Part shown: positions 1-13,097 of the stretch, in pieces
How positions within the stretch are numbered: the first letter of the stretch is position 1
Layout: the number at the start of each line of letters is the position of its first letter
Assembly: GCA_023014335.1 (NCBI GenBank)
Contig: JAECYW010000003.1
Span: forward strand, 1,364,001 to 1,428,000
Origin: Galerina marginata
Lineage: Eukaryota; Basidiomycota; Agaricomycetes; Agaricales; Galerinaceae
Direction of reading: 5' to 3'
DNA length: 64,000 nt
Translations under genes and position numbers: made by a program
The notes under the pieces: generated by a model
Databases searched by the model: none
What the model was told of the DNA's origin: nothing
The model's input: only the letters and a program-made list of their open reading frames with translations

Positions 1-3000
1 GTGCTAGCGCTGTGCTTTCGAATTCTTTCGGTATGATTCGTCCAAGACTATTATTGTGGACATTCTGATACTGATACTCTAGACTCTATGATAGAGCAGA
101 TGCCTGAGACCTGAGGGCTGAGGTCGAGACTTGACTCATTTGAACATGTACATACGAGTATCAGATTACAACAAACTTGAAGCGCCTAGGCCAGCACGCG
201 ATCCGACTCGGATGCATATGATGATATGATATCGATGTTCCACCATCTCGAGTGGTACTAGAGAGCGCATCATCAGATTCAAGTGGAGCGCACAAAATTC
301 TCTACGCCGTCGAGTAGCTCAACGCGCCATCGATCATCGATATCAAGTAGCCGATTACGGTATACTTATCATAGTCCATAGTCCATAATCCGCCTTACCA
401 CCCACGAAATCTTCACCGACTCCAAAATAACCCAGTAGCATTCCACTGTCCAGTCCTTACCCCGCAAATCGAAGACAATTGACATCGAACAAACTGTCAG
501 GGCTAGCATTCACTGCTCTGGCATTCATCCATTCGTCCCTTCAAGTTCATCCAACTCCCCACTCCACTCCCAACATGAACATTCGATATTCGATCTCATC
601 GACAACGAACCATTCCGCCCGCCAGCCGCCATCCAATCCAATCGACGTAGAGTATTTTACTATTTTTTCTCAAATTCACTCCCCCCAAACACTGAAAGTA
701 ACAGTAACACTGAACATTCTACCCGTCATCATCATGATCACCCAACGACGTCCGAGTCGATGCAAATTTTTTTTTTTCTTCTTCTCATGCAATCCAAAGT
801 TCGCGCCAAGAGTCCAAGTTCGCTCGAAGACGCATATGGATACAGGCGAAATGCAGCGCTTACCCTAATCTTACTGTTTACGGTAATACAGTCTACACCC
901 GGAACCCCACCGCGGCCGGGATCGAGGATCGAGGATCAGGACATGTACGAAGGCATAAGCATACTGTGGATAAGGGCTCGCGGGCGTTCATGGGAGGACG
1001 CGTGCTTATATGATGATTATTCGAGGGTGTGGACTGGATTTTTTGATTCCCGAGTGCCTAATGGGTCAGAATCATGCTGTAGCCTGTCGAGGACGACAAT
1101 AAAACTTTACCAAGAGACCAACATTCAGCTTACTTGCCTACACAGTTAGTTACATTCTTATACAAGCGACGTCAACTTGAAGGCCCAACTGACCATCACC
1201 GATTCTCAAGGGGTCCTACTCGTACTCGCTTTACACATACGCATACGCACTGGATTCAGACTCGGGTGGATCCATACCATACTGGACTGTGAGCTTTGAT
1301 TTTATTTTAATTTGGAGGGTTTATGTCGTTTTGGCTTGACTAAAGTTAGGACTCGGATATCGATCGTCCGTCAAACGTTTATTACTTCTACTACCATTGC
1401 AGCCAACGTCAACTCTACTCTAGTCTCTGGTCTGCCAGCTGCCCGCCTGCCTGCCTGTCAATAATCCTAACTACTCTGAATCTCCTTCCTTCAACTTGTC
1501 CCGGTCCGGCCCACATCGTCCAATCACTCATACGAGCACGAGCACGAGGCAGTGGTTACAAAACCTTCTCGATACTCTAACAGCTCTGAATCCCCAAAAC
1601 CTCCTACGGCGACCTTCATCCCAGTGATTCAGATTCAGATTCAGATGCATGATGGGGCCTCAGACGGTCAATATTAATTTTCGATTTTGGGGGTTCAAAG
1701 GTTACACCGACAGGCAATCTACTAGTATCCGTCGGCCTCTTGCCTCTTGCCTCTTGCCAGTGGGTGGAGCTTCACCTCGATTTTTTTGTTGACAAACTCG
1801 ACATTTACCGACACTGACACTGACACGACGTAGACACTGACGTTGACGGGCACAGCAAGGGGACGGGGACGCGGGGACGGGTGATGATCCCTCACACGCC
1901 TGCTCGTGCCCGTGCTCGTGCTTAGACTCTTTTATTATAACCTCACGAGATCTACTCTAGAGCCTGTACATGTGTCAGCTTTAACCACTTGGACTGTGAC
2001 TCTGCGATCGCAAGTGGGTGTGGGTGTGGGTGATGAGATCCAATATTAATAACGCATACTGTAACACTTGGCCCGCTTGACTCGGGGCGGGGTGCGTTCC
2101 GGATCGGAGGATCACTTGTCATTGCTTACTACTCAGCAGAGGTGGGAGGGAAGGAGGGAGGGATCATGATAATACAGGCGCCTATTGGTATTAGTATTAG
2201 TATTAGTTAGCGTAACGGCGTTGGGTCTGATTCGAGACGCTGATTACTTCTAAACTCCAGTGGTTTGCCTAGACTAAGAAAGCCTTTCGATTTTAAAGTT
2301 TGGTAGTTTCCTAGGCTCGGACGATGTACTGTATACAACTCGGATCGATATTGCGTCTCGATGTTACATCGGATATTCAAGTTCTGGCACCGACATGCAT
2401 GTTTCAAGTTGACATTAGGACTAGGACTAGAACTAGCTGCCTTACTTAGCTGGCTCTCTGCGCCTTCTTCTCCTCAGCCTGCCAGTGTCAGTACAGATCA
2501 GCTCTATAATTAATTAATTACTGACCAGTCGATCAAGCCTATACAAAAACCTGCCAGTCCCAGTGCAGATCAGCCCTAAGCCTGTGAATTACAAAGATGA
2601 AAATCAGGCCAAACCGTGACACGGCTAACTTGAATTTCGCTCATTCTTGACTGACCCGAGCTGTTAAGAAGGACGCTTCTCCTTCTGCTTTGCGTTGGAA
2701 CTTGAAAGGCGGAGACGTACCTCGGAGGTCGTCGTGTCAGCAGAGTGTGACATGTCAGCGATAAGTATCCTATGTTTAAGATCATAAACGACGACCTGTT
2801 GACTGTGATAAGTATTTTCAGCAAAACAGGTACGGGCGCGGAGGTGATATATTTATACACCTGAAGGCTGAAGCGCGTCGCCTTTCGGAATTCAGGCCAA
2901 GGGGCTTGCCAGACATGTAGGTGAAGGCCTGAGTTTGAAGGCTTTTCGGTGCCTACCTCCGTCCCGCTTCTCGTTTAACTCTGCTCCGGAAGGCCCTGAA

Positions 3001-3925
3001 ACTGGGTACGAAATTAAATTCGGGAATGATGAAACACCCCGGTTGAACGATACAGAAGAGCAATACGTGTAGAGTATATACCAGATTTTGGAGGATAATT
3101 GGCGGGTAAATTGGGTGGGATCGGCGTACTGTACTTCACATATTTTGAACTTTCTGCAACGCGACGCGTGCTTCTAAAAATAGGACGTGGTCTGCTCATG
3201 TGATGTCAATTGAGCCGGGCCGAAACAGGAAAAGCTCTCCTTTTTTGCTTGACCACGAAGTCCGCTGAGACGAAGACGACAATGACGGTTTGAGAAAGGC
3301 AGCTTTCTGTAACCTTTTTGTCAGTTCGAAAAAACCATTCACTCACCCCATCGCATCGGTATCCTGACCAGGAAGGGCCTTGTCCTAGAGTGTTGCCGAG
3401 GATTTAAATACTTATCTTCAGCGACCATCCTCTCCCTAGCCATTATGGTGCATATCGATATCCTCCCCTCCGAGTCATCGCATTTTCAGCTTCGATGACG
3501 TACCAAAAGGTATTGCCTTCCAGCAGGCTCGACTGTTATTGCGAATACATGCTGAACTCTAGTATTTTGACTACCTAATCAATTCCAAGGGATGTAAACT
3601 TGACCAGTCCCTCTTCGACCCGTCTTGCGTTTGCTGGGGTTTTGGGACGCGGTAAATCACCTTCTTGAAATATGCGATTTCGGTTCAATTCCACTGAAGT
3701 TGTTTCGGTCGTAATCCGCTCGCTACTTCTGTGGAATTGAACCAAAATTGCATTGGACATAGCCATGAATATACTCTATGTGAGGATCCATTTCGTGAAT
3801 TAGTCAATATAGAACCAAGAAACGCAGCCATGTATGTAAAGCAGAATAAATCAGGAATAAATTCGGAAGGGAGTTGGCAGGCTACGGCGACTAAAGATAG
3901 AACGAGAGAAGAAAGGTCACGTGGA
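1..3925. other. Gene-poor, microsatellite-rich region
   Basis: I find no supportable gene here. The open frames are short, mostly lack ATG starts and show no family resemblance. The DNA is full of short tandem repeats: three CCTCTTG units at about 1735-1757, TTCAGA units at about 1628-1646, GACACT units at about 1810-1826, GTATTA units at about 2186-2208 and TAAT units at about 2510-2520. An imperfect 29-base direct repeat lies at 2478-2506 and 2550-2579. Nearly 4 kb without a gene is long for this gene-dense window, so a long 5' regulatory or untranslated region of a gene left of the window, or a non-coding RNA, is possible. Neither can be shown from sequence alone. Confidence 0.5.
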
Positions 3926-4719
3926 ATGATTCCACAAGGCGGCGTTGGCGTCGCCGTCGTTCTTCTTTTCACCGTCATCACCGTCGTTGTCGTCGTCGTC
4001 GTCGCCGCCCTTGATTTTTCCCTCCTCTCTCCAGAGAAACTCGGCCCAGCCATGGCTCAACCAGCACAGCCGACACCCTCGGCCGCATCCTCTTCCTCCA
4101 GCTTTTCCCTCGTCTTTATACCCCAAACTGCAGCAGCAGGAGGCATTACAATCACCCAACCTCCGCAGACTGCCACCTCGTTCTACAAAATCGCCCCAAG
4201 TCAGCCTATCACCTTCGCATGGAACATGACATCGGTCATCGCAACACCCACACACCTCACAGTCTCTGCCGTGTGTGGCGATAATGGCAATACATACCCC
4301 GTGGGACCCACGGATGGCATCATACCTGGGACAGCGACGGAGGTCGTCTGGGACCTTTACGCATACCAAACCAGTAACCCCAATAGACCACTGGCGCAGG
4401 GCACGTATACCTTGAATATCTGGGACGACCGTGGACCGGGCGCTCCCAGGCGAGCTGGCTACCTGCAGCAGAACAGCGCGTTGCAGTTTGCCCTGTACAC
4501 GCCACAGTCGTACACCTCTATTTCTGATGGTGAGCACAAATGCTTTGCTTATTAGATGCTTTAATGATAATTTTTGTGACTGTAGGCTGGACATGTGCTG
4601 CTTGCAATGGAGCCTTGAGCTACGCTTCCCATCCGGTCTTCGTCAGCCTTCTTGTAACGTTCTTCGTCATCTTCTTCTCCGGCTTTCACCTCCTTCGAAA
4701 CCTCTCAAGGCAGTCTTAA
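3926..4719 (+). CDS. DUF7137-type fungal membrane protein
   Basis: Two exons, 3926-4529 and 4586-4719, give 245 residues. The ATG at 3926 is chosen because it opens directly into a long Val-rich hydrophobic stretch (about residues 7-30) that looks like a signal peptide or anchor. A Ser/Pro/Ala-rich linker follows. The conserved domain then shows an AAAGGITITQP start, a YKIA..ITFAW strand, the GNTYPVGPTDGI motif, a YTLNIWDDRGPG motif and a C-terminal CxxCN element next to a single membrane helix (about 222-240). These are the hallmarks of the uncharacterised fungal DUF7137 family as I know it, which is usually a secretory-pathway or plasma-membrane protein with a C-terminal anchor. The intron restores the reading DGWTCAAC exactly. 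The biochemical function is unknown. Confidence 0.82.
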
Positions 4720-7700
4720 TTTGACCCTCCCGTGACTGCTTTGATGTGTGTGTTCCAGGGCTCAAAAGCCCAAGTAGTCCTTTATGGCCGATTCTTGGGA
4801 CATGACGGACAATATTCTTATGTAGTGCCTCTTGTCGTTTTCTTTCCCACCTTGAACCCTACCTCGCCAGGACCACGTCTTATCATCACCTTCATTTTAA
4901 TCCGGACTTCACGACAGATCATCATCATCATATTACATGCTCAACCTGCACCTTCTCACTCTACTTTTGCTTCGTTAACGCTCATGCCGTACATTTAGAT
5001 CACACCGTAATATACCTACGACCATGGACAGACCTTTGTTGTACATGATACAGCCGTCTGACGAACTTGAATCTATAGATAGTGGGAATCATCGCCATCA
5101 CCGCCTCGTTGGTCGCCACATCACCGTCGCCCAATATTAGACCCATATTTCAAGAGATGGCAGCGGCCTGGCCTCAGATGCCTATATCATCACCTTGTGT
5201 CAGTACTTCCTCAAGTCTGTTGGTCAACGATTATGGCAACACTAACGGCGACCACAGGGACGATGTCGAGGAGGATACTCAAATGAGATGTACGTTGGTG
5301 GTTGGATGCGTCATGCTCCAGTTCTTTACTAGTTCATTGCAGGAGAAAGACGTCACCCATTTGGATCCTCCTCAAAATATTCTGTTCACAGAATGAATAC
5401 CACCTCTTCGTAGTGGAATTCCATGGCCGTGCTTGAACTTGTATTGGCTGGCCATCTAGCGCTTAGCCCAGTCACCACTCAACCCAAACTGGGTTGGTGT
5501 GGAGGTGGGTCACTGGGTCATGCCAGTGATCATCAATTTTTCGTGAGGTGAAACCGCATTCTTCCCGATCGCGAGTGTTTCTCGAGAAGACGTTGGACAA
5601 GTGGTTTGGGACTGCTTTTCCAACGATCAGCCATAGACGAGGCTGAAGATGCGTTGCAACCACCGTCAGACAGAGTTGTCCGAAAACCCTTTCAAAGGGA
5701 GTGCTTTGAGTTGAGTAAAGACCCGATTTCTCAGTAGGTTAACGAAAGTCGATAGCAGCAAAGGATCTTCGGATGACGATGACTGCGTGTTCTGAGAATA
5801 ATGTATGTTAGGCAAGCAGTGGATATGTTTCTACTCGAGTATATTCTGATAGTTCCTCGCGTAGCTACAGGCTCTCAAGTGATGCGGTTCAAGTTATCTT
5901 TAGATAAGATTAGATGAAAGATTACCGTTCGTCCCAAAAAGGATACACTTTGTTGATCAGCGGATTCAACTTGACCACAACATCTGTGAGCACTATTTTC
6001 TGAGGGAGCTGTGGTATGAATCGCCAGCGGTCACTTTGCAGAGTAGTTAGTTATCGCCGAACGGTGTGTTTTCCCTGAATATGTTTCACGAAGAAGTTGC
6101 ATTGGTAATTACACATGCTCCGCAGTGGTCGCTGCTGGAAATCCACACTGCCCTCCTTCAGTCTCCGGTGCGAGGCTGAGCAGCCAGCCAAGACTGTAAA
6201 GCCATGGTCAAGCGTCAGGCGGGGCAGTCCTTGTCCTCCTAGGTGCGCTTCAAGATCTAAGCTCCAGTCCTTTCAGCACTACTTGACTCTCCGATCTTAG
6301 GGTGTTCCCCAATTTGACCTAAACGTCACATCTCTGTACAGAGCCGCCCGCCGCCCCAGCACTGCGTTCATTTGACGCGAAGGAGAAACTCTACCTAAAC
6401 ACCCAACCAATCAATATTGATACTGCACCGAGCATCTTTGTTTGAGAAACCACCGCCATTCCCAGTCCTTCCTGACCTCAAAGGATTTGCAAGTAAGCGT
6501 TTAAATATCTTTGACAATGCTACCGTCTAACGCCTTGAGCTCCAGTAAGGCGATCCCGCCGATACGTGGCATTTCTACTCGTATCATCCGATTTGTGTTG
6601 ATTGTCCATCCAAGCCAGCGTAATCATCCAACTGCGCAAGGTAGACACGAACCGACTCTCCACCACGACTTACGTCGACATCTCGCCTCAACAAGCCTCA
6701 ACAACAGGACCAAGAAATCCTCTGCCTTTCAAGAACGACTCAGGCGAGCGAAGGTCGTCCATTTATGATGACATTCGTATCTTTTCACCGATCGCAGGTC
6801 ATCTCTGCCCGGCCGTCACCTACCCGCTAACCGCGAGGATCGAAACACGACACCCCGGTCCTGTTTTCCCGTAGATGGCCAAATGGACGCCTAAGATGCC
6901 ACGAAGTTCCGACGACGAGGTGACCTTTCTGTCGAATGTTGGTGTCATGTCCTTTGTTAAGGACATGGGGCTAAATTTGTTAGCAGCTGCATCGCTTGAC
7001 TCGGGTACTGATAATATTGGCGCCAAACTTATTGTCTGAGTTTGATAGATCCAGATGCCCTCTAAAGCATTCTCAAGCTATGCTTTATGTACAGCTGGAT
7101 GGGTAAAAATTCGAAAAAACGTGACCGCCTTGGGAGAGGAATGATTCAAGGAATGATACGGCTTGATCTTACCAGCACGGGTAGCGGGAATGGGTACTAC
7201 AAAGGATGTCCACTCGCGACCTTTAAACCGAGTCCAAGAACACGGTTTTTCACGGAGAAACGAATGAGATATGCTTAATTTCGAAATTGGGCATAGCTCA
7301 CTTATTTCCTCACAAGTTTACTGACAGGTGGTCTTGGACTCGTTTTAATGGATAGAGCCATGCGGTTGCCGTATGGGTGATGGGTAGGCGCCCAGATACG
7401 TGTGGGATACCCATACCAATCTTTGAGCCTCATGCTAATAGGACCAGCATGCCTGCAACCCCGTCAAAAAAGTCGCAATTTCTCGCCCTGTTGTCACCGT
7501 CCCGGCTCGCTGAACCCCCTGAGTCATTTCTTCTTAGCTCAGCTCAAGGCGCTAATCCTTTAGTTTCAGTGAAGAAGATATTACAATCATATGGGACGAA
7601 TAAATAACTAAAAGAAGGCTGACTCCGATGTAGAGGAGGCTGGGCAAGTAGATCGTTTCAGGCAATCAATTCGCCACAAAATTTTCTTGTCGACTGGGAC

Positions 7701-7742
7701 CGACTACTTTACATCGAATACTAAGCAGAAATGTTGGTAACC
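4720..7742. other. Intergenic region with a possible gene relic
   Basis: No complete gene is supported in these 3 kb. Between about 6350 and 6870 there are protein-like stretches in changing frames: one ending in PDLKGFA before a GTAAGC donor at 6493, then one with DPADTWHFYSYHP and paired cysteines, then an open frame to 6874. In-frame stops break them, and I could not join them into one model. This fits a decayed gene or transposon remnant. The rest (4720-6340, 6880-7740) shows nothing I can support. Confidence 0.4.
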
Positions 7743-8495
7743 TCAGTGCATCTGAGAACGGGCGTGGGGTGCGGAGACATCTGCTTCCAACTGAGAACGC
7801 GTATGGTGAGCTGGGATGTCTGTGTCGAGCTTTTCTCCTTCGCCTTGGTTGGCTGTTGCCGCTTCCTCTTCGTGCTCCTGTACTTTTGCGGCTGCGACGG
7901 TGTTCTTCCTCGGACGCCCAACGGGACGCTTTTTCTTCTCCGCTTCTGGGGAGGTTACCTTCGGTTTGATCGATGCTTTCTTCCCCCTCCCTTTCTTAGC
8001 CGCGACAGGGCCTTTCTCTCCTTCATGAAGCTTTTCCTCTCCTTCTGTCGTTCCTACCTTGGCCTTCTTCGTTGCTTTTCCGCCTTCCTTCTCTTCTTGT
8101 TCCCCTCCACCGGTCTCTTCACCGCTCGGATGCTCGCGCTTCTCGCCGACTTCAGCAGCCGTTCCTTCCTTCGTTTTATCGCCTGGTGCTTGTTCACCGC
8201 TGAGTGCCGCTTCTTCGCCTCCTCCCGACAATTTTCCTATACCAAATGTGTCGGTGGTCGTACCTTGGTCCCCCGCTTCCGGCGCTTGGTCTTCGCCACC
8301 CTTTACCGCTTCTGCTTCTCCAGATTCTGCGGGCCCCGAACCGACTACGGGGTCAATCTGTATCTCCTCGACAGTAATGGATGCTTCGTAGGTAGGCTGC
8401 TCTAGAATAATTTAAGCATGAATTACGGCTTGGGTGCGTTGCAAAGAGTTTCTCGATTCACCTTGGTCGCCCACGATGATGATACTTTCAGCCAT
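7743..8495 (-). CDS. Acidic AT-hook protein
   Basis: Two exons on the minus strand, 8462-8495 and 7743-8401, give 230 residues. The tiny first exon starts MAESIIIVGDQ and splices through a 60-base GT..AG intron into a long open frame. The protein is strongly charged, with Glu-, Lys- and Gly-rich runs and little predicted folded structure. Near residues 165-180 is one clear AT-hook, with the core RPVGRPRK flanked by lysines. AT-hooks bind the minor groove of AT-rich DNA, so a chromatin-associated nuclear role is likely. A repeated HTRSQLE/HARSQ element closes the C-terminus. No other domain is visible, and whether it is an HMGI/Y-like architectural factor is inference. Confidence 0.72.
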
Positions 8496-8745
8496 GAAAA
8501 CTCTGGAACAGATTAGACGACAGAGAAAATTGTTGTGAATGTTCGACAGGAATGATAAAGAGAAAGGTAAGTCTGATAATGTCTTGGTGTGTAGATGACG
8601 TCGCTGAGCTGAAACATGGGCTAAAAATAGATTGATCGCGACGAGCGTCTATTCACTGGCGTCGATGTACTGCGGGATTCGCTGAATCAAAATATTTGTA
8701 TTATCCTATCTAAAACCTCGAGAAACTGATGGATGATATTAACCC

Positions 8746-11014
8746 TCAGGATCTGCGTGGGTTGTAGGTAAGCTGTGGCTCCAGTTCTATGTTATTTGGC
8801 CCCCTTCCATCGTCTCCAAGATGAGTGTACCCAGCTGCAACTGTCGGGAATGCCGCGGGTTTGAAAACCCCTCCAGAAGGTAACTGTAACATATATTCGA
8901 GTTCCAGATGGTCACTTGACCTCCTTGCACGACCACCCACGTCGGCACGCCCAGATGTTGGAAAGAACGGCCCAGGTGATTGGTCATTTGCTAAAGAGCT
9001 TTCGAATGGCCCACAGTTGACAGACTCGCGGAGACGTTGCCAGATAAATGCGTCGACATCGAAATCCTCAAAGCGGTCACTCTCGATGTGCGGGTTATGA
9101 CCCTTTTTGGGGAAGGAGCTGACCAATTGCTTCCTGGTTGTTCCACCGCTCTGAGCCAGTCCGAATATAGACAGCGGCTTGCTTCCTAGAGTCGCATATT
9201 CGGTAAATGTCGTAGAATACTCCAAAAGATACGTACTTGCCTGTTATCACCCAAAGCAAATGAGAACCAAAGAAAACCGCAAAGATACCGTTGATCGACG
9301 TCCAAAAACCACCAGAAGTTCCGATTCCACCGAAGATGTCATGCTCGCGATGGTCGCTGTTAACACGCCACTCGGAATTATCGTCCTGACCATATAGACG
9401 TAACGTGCCCGCGGTATTGCTTCTCGGAATCAACGAGGATGGGTCAGGCATTATTGATAAGATTTCACAAACGAAAAAGGTTCTTTGTGGCTGGTGAATA
9501 TTTGAAGATTAACCACGTTCCCAAGAAATTCAATATATGTACTTACTGCCAGGGCGCTTGCAAATGTCGCCCAAAGAGGCTTGAGGTACTTCCGCCGCAA
9601 GCTGAACCCGATAGACCCAAGCATACGGGATTCCGGGTATATAGGAATCGGTGGAGTTGTGCTTAACACATCTGAATCGTTAGCTGCCATTCCGACGACG
9701 ATAGACACTGTTTTAAGTCTCGCATCAATAAGAGCATCCGCAGCACTGATTCCAAGCATGGCGAAGTCGACGGTGACCAGAAGATCGGGGAAAGTCCAAG
9801 GCGAAGGTAGGGTGAATGTTTCGTATCCTGTATATTATTAAGATACGAAGATAACGCAGTATTATGAGCTTTACCGGTAGGGTTTCGACCGAGCATGGCA
9901 TAACGGCTCGGACAGACTATTTTAATGGTTTGAATATACGGAAGACTCGGTACGTTTCCACTAGGGCTGTTGAAGGTCGTACTGCCGACTACGTGTTCGC
10001 ATAGAGGCTTCAACGGGCTGTCTGTCGAGTAAATTAGCATGCACTGGCAAAAGGTCGACATGTGCTGAAGGGACAACGACACCTTCATTCCACAGCGGGG
10101 TCACATTTACAGCGGCCTTGAACAGTTCGACATTGCGAGCTGCAGGGTTGGCCAAGTTCATGATCTGGTAATGAGCACAAGCCCCATGAGTATGCATCAA
10201 TGGCATATCTGATGCGGGCGGGCCACTCACAGCAAAGACGCTCAGCACCGGTGTTTGCATGCCGGGGTTGTCGGTCAGCATATTATCTGTACGGTATTCC
10301 TTTATTGGCACCAAGCCACCCTCGTGAACCGGGAGGATAATTATAGCAAAGAAGATGAACACCAGAAGTACCAAAATGAGAACGGCGGCGGAAACGCTTC
10401 GGAGAATCTGAATGTGGCGGGAGTTATACAGAGCATCCCGACTTTCGAATAAGAACCGACCCAGAATTATAGCCCAAGGTTTCATGTCGTCGAGACCGTT
10501 ACCAGTGGATCGTTCTCCAAGTCGAAGAGAATATACATGAAGGCTGATGATAACACCAAGGGAAAAGATCTGGATATAAAATATCGCCACGTAAAATATA
10601 TAGACTTGCGACGCCCAAGGTTGAATAGGGGTAGATGGGTGCTTAAAAAGAGCACGGTTCAGGAAAACAAAAGCTGAGAGGACGGTCATCAAGGTCTAGT
10701 CGAGGCTTTAAGGAATAAATGGCTGACCCAGTGTCTCAGCAACTGTGAAAAGTAGGTCGAGAAACTCAATCAGCCTTGAGCTGCGCAGAACCCATGCACT
10801 ATTCAAGTCGTTAATTAGCTGAACTTGTCGGGTCTACAGCGACTTACCCGACCAAACAATGGAGGAGAATGAGAACGGTTACTACTATACTAGAAACAGT
10901 TTCGGTGTTGTGGACGGATTTCTGCCAAACTGTCGCAAGCCACCCGATAGACGACAAGACGAGAAGGCGAAGAAACGCATGGGAGACTCTCAGATTAGTG
11001 TGGCGGGGAAACAT
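8746..11014 (-). CDS. Basidiomycete multi-spanning membrane protein
   Basis: Eight exons on the minus strand give 626 residues: 10848-11014, 10728-10798, 10231-10673, 10083-10164, 9875-10021, 9547-9827, 9241-9490 and 8746-9185. All phases close. Membrane helices are visible near residues 14-33, 41-60, 100-125 and 165-195. Then come a large extracellular-type domain and a final helix near 460-480 in a conserved GGFWTSINGIFAVFFG segment, followed by KPLSIFGL and a soluble tail with DAFIWQRL. I recognise this architecture from uncharacterised Agaricomycete proteins, and no activity is known. The intron at 9186-9240 has a GC donor (G|GCAAGT). The 66-base intron at 10165-10230 is a multiple of three and open, so its retention would be silent. 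Confidence 0.78.
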
Positions 11015-11952
11015 TTGAAGGTGCAAAATGACATGCCTGTAATCTCTAGGACGTTTTTAAACGCGTCCGCTACACCTCATGTTGTGTTTTCTGTCAAGCG
11101 ATGGCGGAATATTCCGTGACACTACTCAGACTATAAGTCATAAAGCATGGACACATTAATCCCAACTGCTCAGTGTGTTGCTAAAGAACGACTGACGCAG
11201 GTATAGCATAGCCCCCAGTTCGAGAACGACTCTACAGACTCCGAGGGTCAAATGAAAGACATTCAGGTCGCCGCAAGTTGAAGACCGCAACTCGCTCTTT
11301 TGGAATGCGAAAGTCCTATCTCGAAAGCGTTGTCAGGGACAAACTTCTTATTTGACATAAAAAGAGTATATTGGATCTCGAATCCGTTATAGGGTTGATG
11401 ACTTGGTGAACTGAAATTGTGTGCGGCGGACAGAATACGAGGACAGGGTATACGTTGTAACAACTCTTATCAGTAAATGATCACTGTGGAATTTGAATCT
11501 AGTATTTACGGTCACTCACAACGTCATTCTCGGTGATTGAGCACCGCTTTCAGGCCACTTCCAGGACGTTTTTTGTCTTGGCAAGGAATTTTCGGAACGA
11601 TTGGGAGGCGCAGCAGGGTAGTTAAAGAGCGAACAAAGCCCCACACAGCGCACGCATTCAATGCCTTTCATTTCTCCAAACCTAGGGACGCAGGATAGAA
11701 CGATTCCAAGTCCAAACGGCGTTTTAAGTAGAATGCACATTGTTTTTTGTTCCTTATTTGAGACTGCCTGACTGGGAAGACTGGCGAACTAGGTAAAGAA
11801 GACGACCAAGCAGTTAGGTATTTAAGCATGTCTGAGTATAAAATGACAGCCTGACCAAAATTTGCATTCATCTACTACAATATTTGACAAGAAAGGGATA
11901 AAATTAGAAGTATTCGAGGCATCACAGGAGAGGGTTGCAGCACGCCTTCATC
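11015..11952. other. Intergenic region
   Basis: About 0.9 kb between two minus-strand genes. It serves as the upstream region of the membrane-protein gene starting at 11014. I see no coding sequence, and the ORFs here are short and do not resemble any family. Confidence 0.5.
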
Positions 11953-13097
11953 TCAACATATTTGTACATGATCTCCAGCAAGGTCAATCTTGTGCGCGGG
12001 ATTTTGCAGGTTGAAAAGTTTGACGTTAGCGCCGGATAAAGAAACTTCCGCGATCGACAGTCGAAGTTTCAGCGCTAATATTCTTCTCTCGGTTAAGAGA
12101 CATTCGTTCTCAACGCTAGCCACAAGCTATTGGTGAAAAGTAAGAAAACGATAACGACTTAGCAGGACGGGCTAGAACTTACTGTGCGGTCGCAAAGTTC
12201 CTTGCGGACGCTCAAGGTCTCCAGGGCGTCTTCGATGGTTTCGTCTCCACCATGCATTAACACGGAATGGTTTTCAATCACAGGATATTCGAGCAACCTG
12301 AGCGCTTCAGTGGTCGCCAAAGTGAATAAATGACAAGGTGGGAGGAATTCCTTCTCTTTGGAATAATATCCCCTTACAGCCTTGGAGGAGATAAGCTGAC
12401 CGAGGTCCAGCAGCGTAAAATCTGTAACATCATTTACAAAGGTGTCGTCGTTCCCGGAGACGCCGAAGATGTAGCATAGATTTTCGCGAGAAACGTCGAC
12501 GGTCTGGTCTGTCGAATGACTGGATTGATTATAAACCGAATCCATATCCGAAAAGAATGGGAAGCAGATCTGCCTAATGTATAAATCTGATTCTGGGCCA
12601 GACAGGTCGGTTGAAACGTCCATCGAAGCGCGGCTGAAAGCTGGGGTGTTGGGTGGTCCAGCAGGGCTTTCAGCTCCGTCGCTGTTTCCCAAATCATCCG
12701 GTCGTGGTTCTCGGAGTAAACCTCGTGCAGCGAGGAGGGTAAGAATCCTATTGACCTCAGCGGGGGATAATTGTGAAGAGCATTTAGTGTGGTCCAGACG
12801 CAGGCGCAGCTGGTCGTTGTCCCAGTTTGACACCTCGACGATTATGTATTCATGGTGTGCACAAGACCTCGAAGAGATGGGGCGATCCGAGTAGTTAATC
12901 GTCATTCTGGAAACTGTCCATTCTGCGAGGGCTTTAGAATCCCTGTCTGATCCTCGAAGGTAATTCTGGAATTGTACGGCGACAATATTCGACATGGAAA
13001 GACGAGAAGAAGCAGAAGAGCTTGACAATTGAAGCCTGCGTAGGGAGTAGAAGTTAGCGAGAGCCGCAGTTAAAAGCACACCGTGGACGTACGACAT
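11953..13097 (-). CDS. Hypothetical protein, unrecognised
   Basis: Two exons on the minus strand, 12183-13097 and 11953-12126, give 362 residues. The ATG at 13097 has a TATA-like element (TTATAA at about 13187-13192) roughly 90 bases upstream. The exon 1 donor is GTAAGT, the 56-base intron ends in AATAG, and exon 2 adds a leucine/charge-rich C-terminal helix (ECLLTERRILALKLRLSIAEV). The first 40 residues are mildly hydrophobic and then serine-rich. The middle is mixed alpha/beta with an acidic serine-rich linker around residues 140-175. I do not recognise the family and assign no function. Confidence 0.6.

Noticed and set aside
3917..4594. Minus-strand 225-codon frame over the DUF7137 gene
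   Set aside because: Shadow frame. The plus strand has a signal peptide, conserved motifs and a matching intron.
7731..8405. Plus-strand 224-codon frame rich in Phe, Leu and Cys
   Set aside because: Antisense of the AT-hook gene. The Lys/Glu codons of the real gene read as Phe/Leu on this strand.
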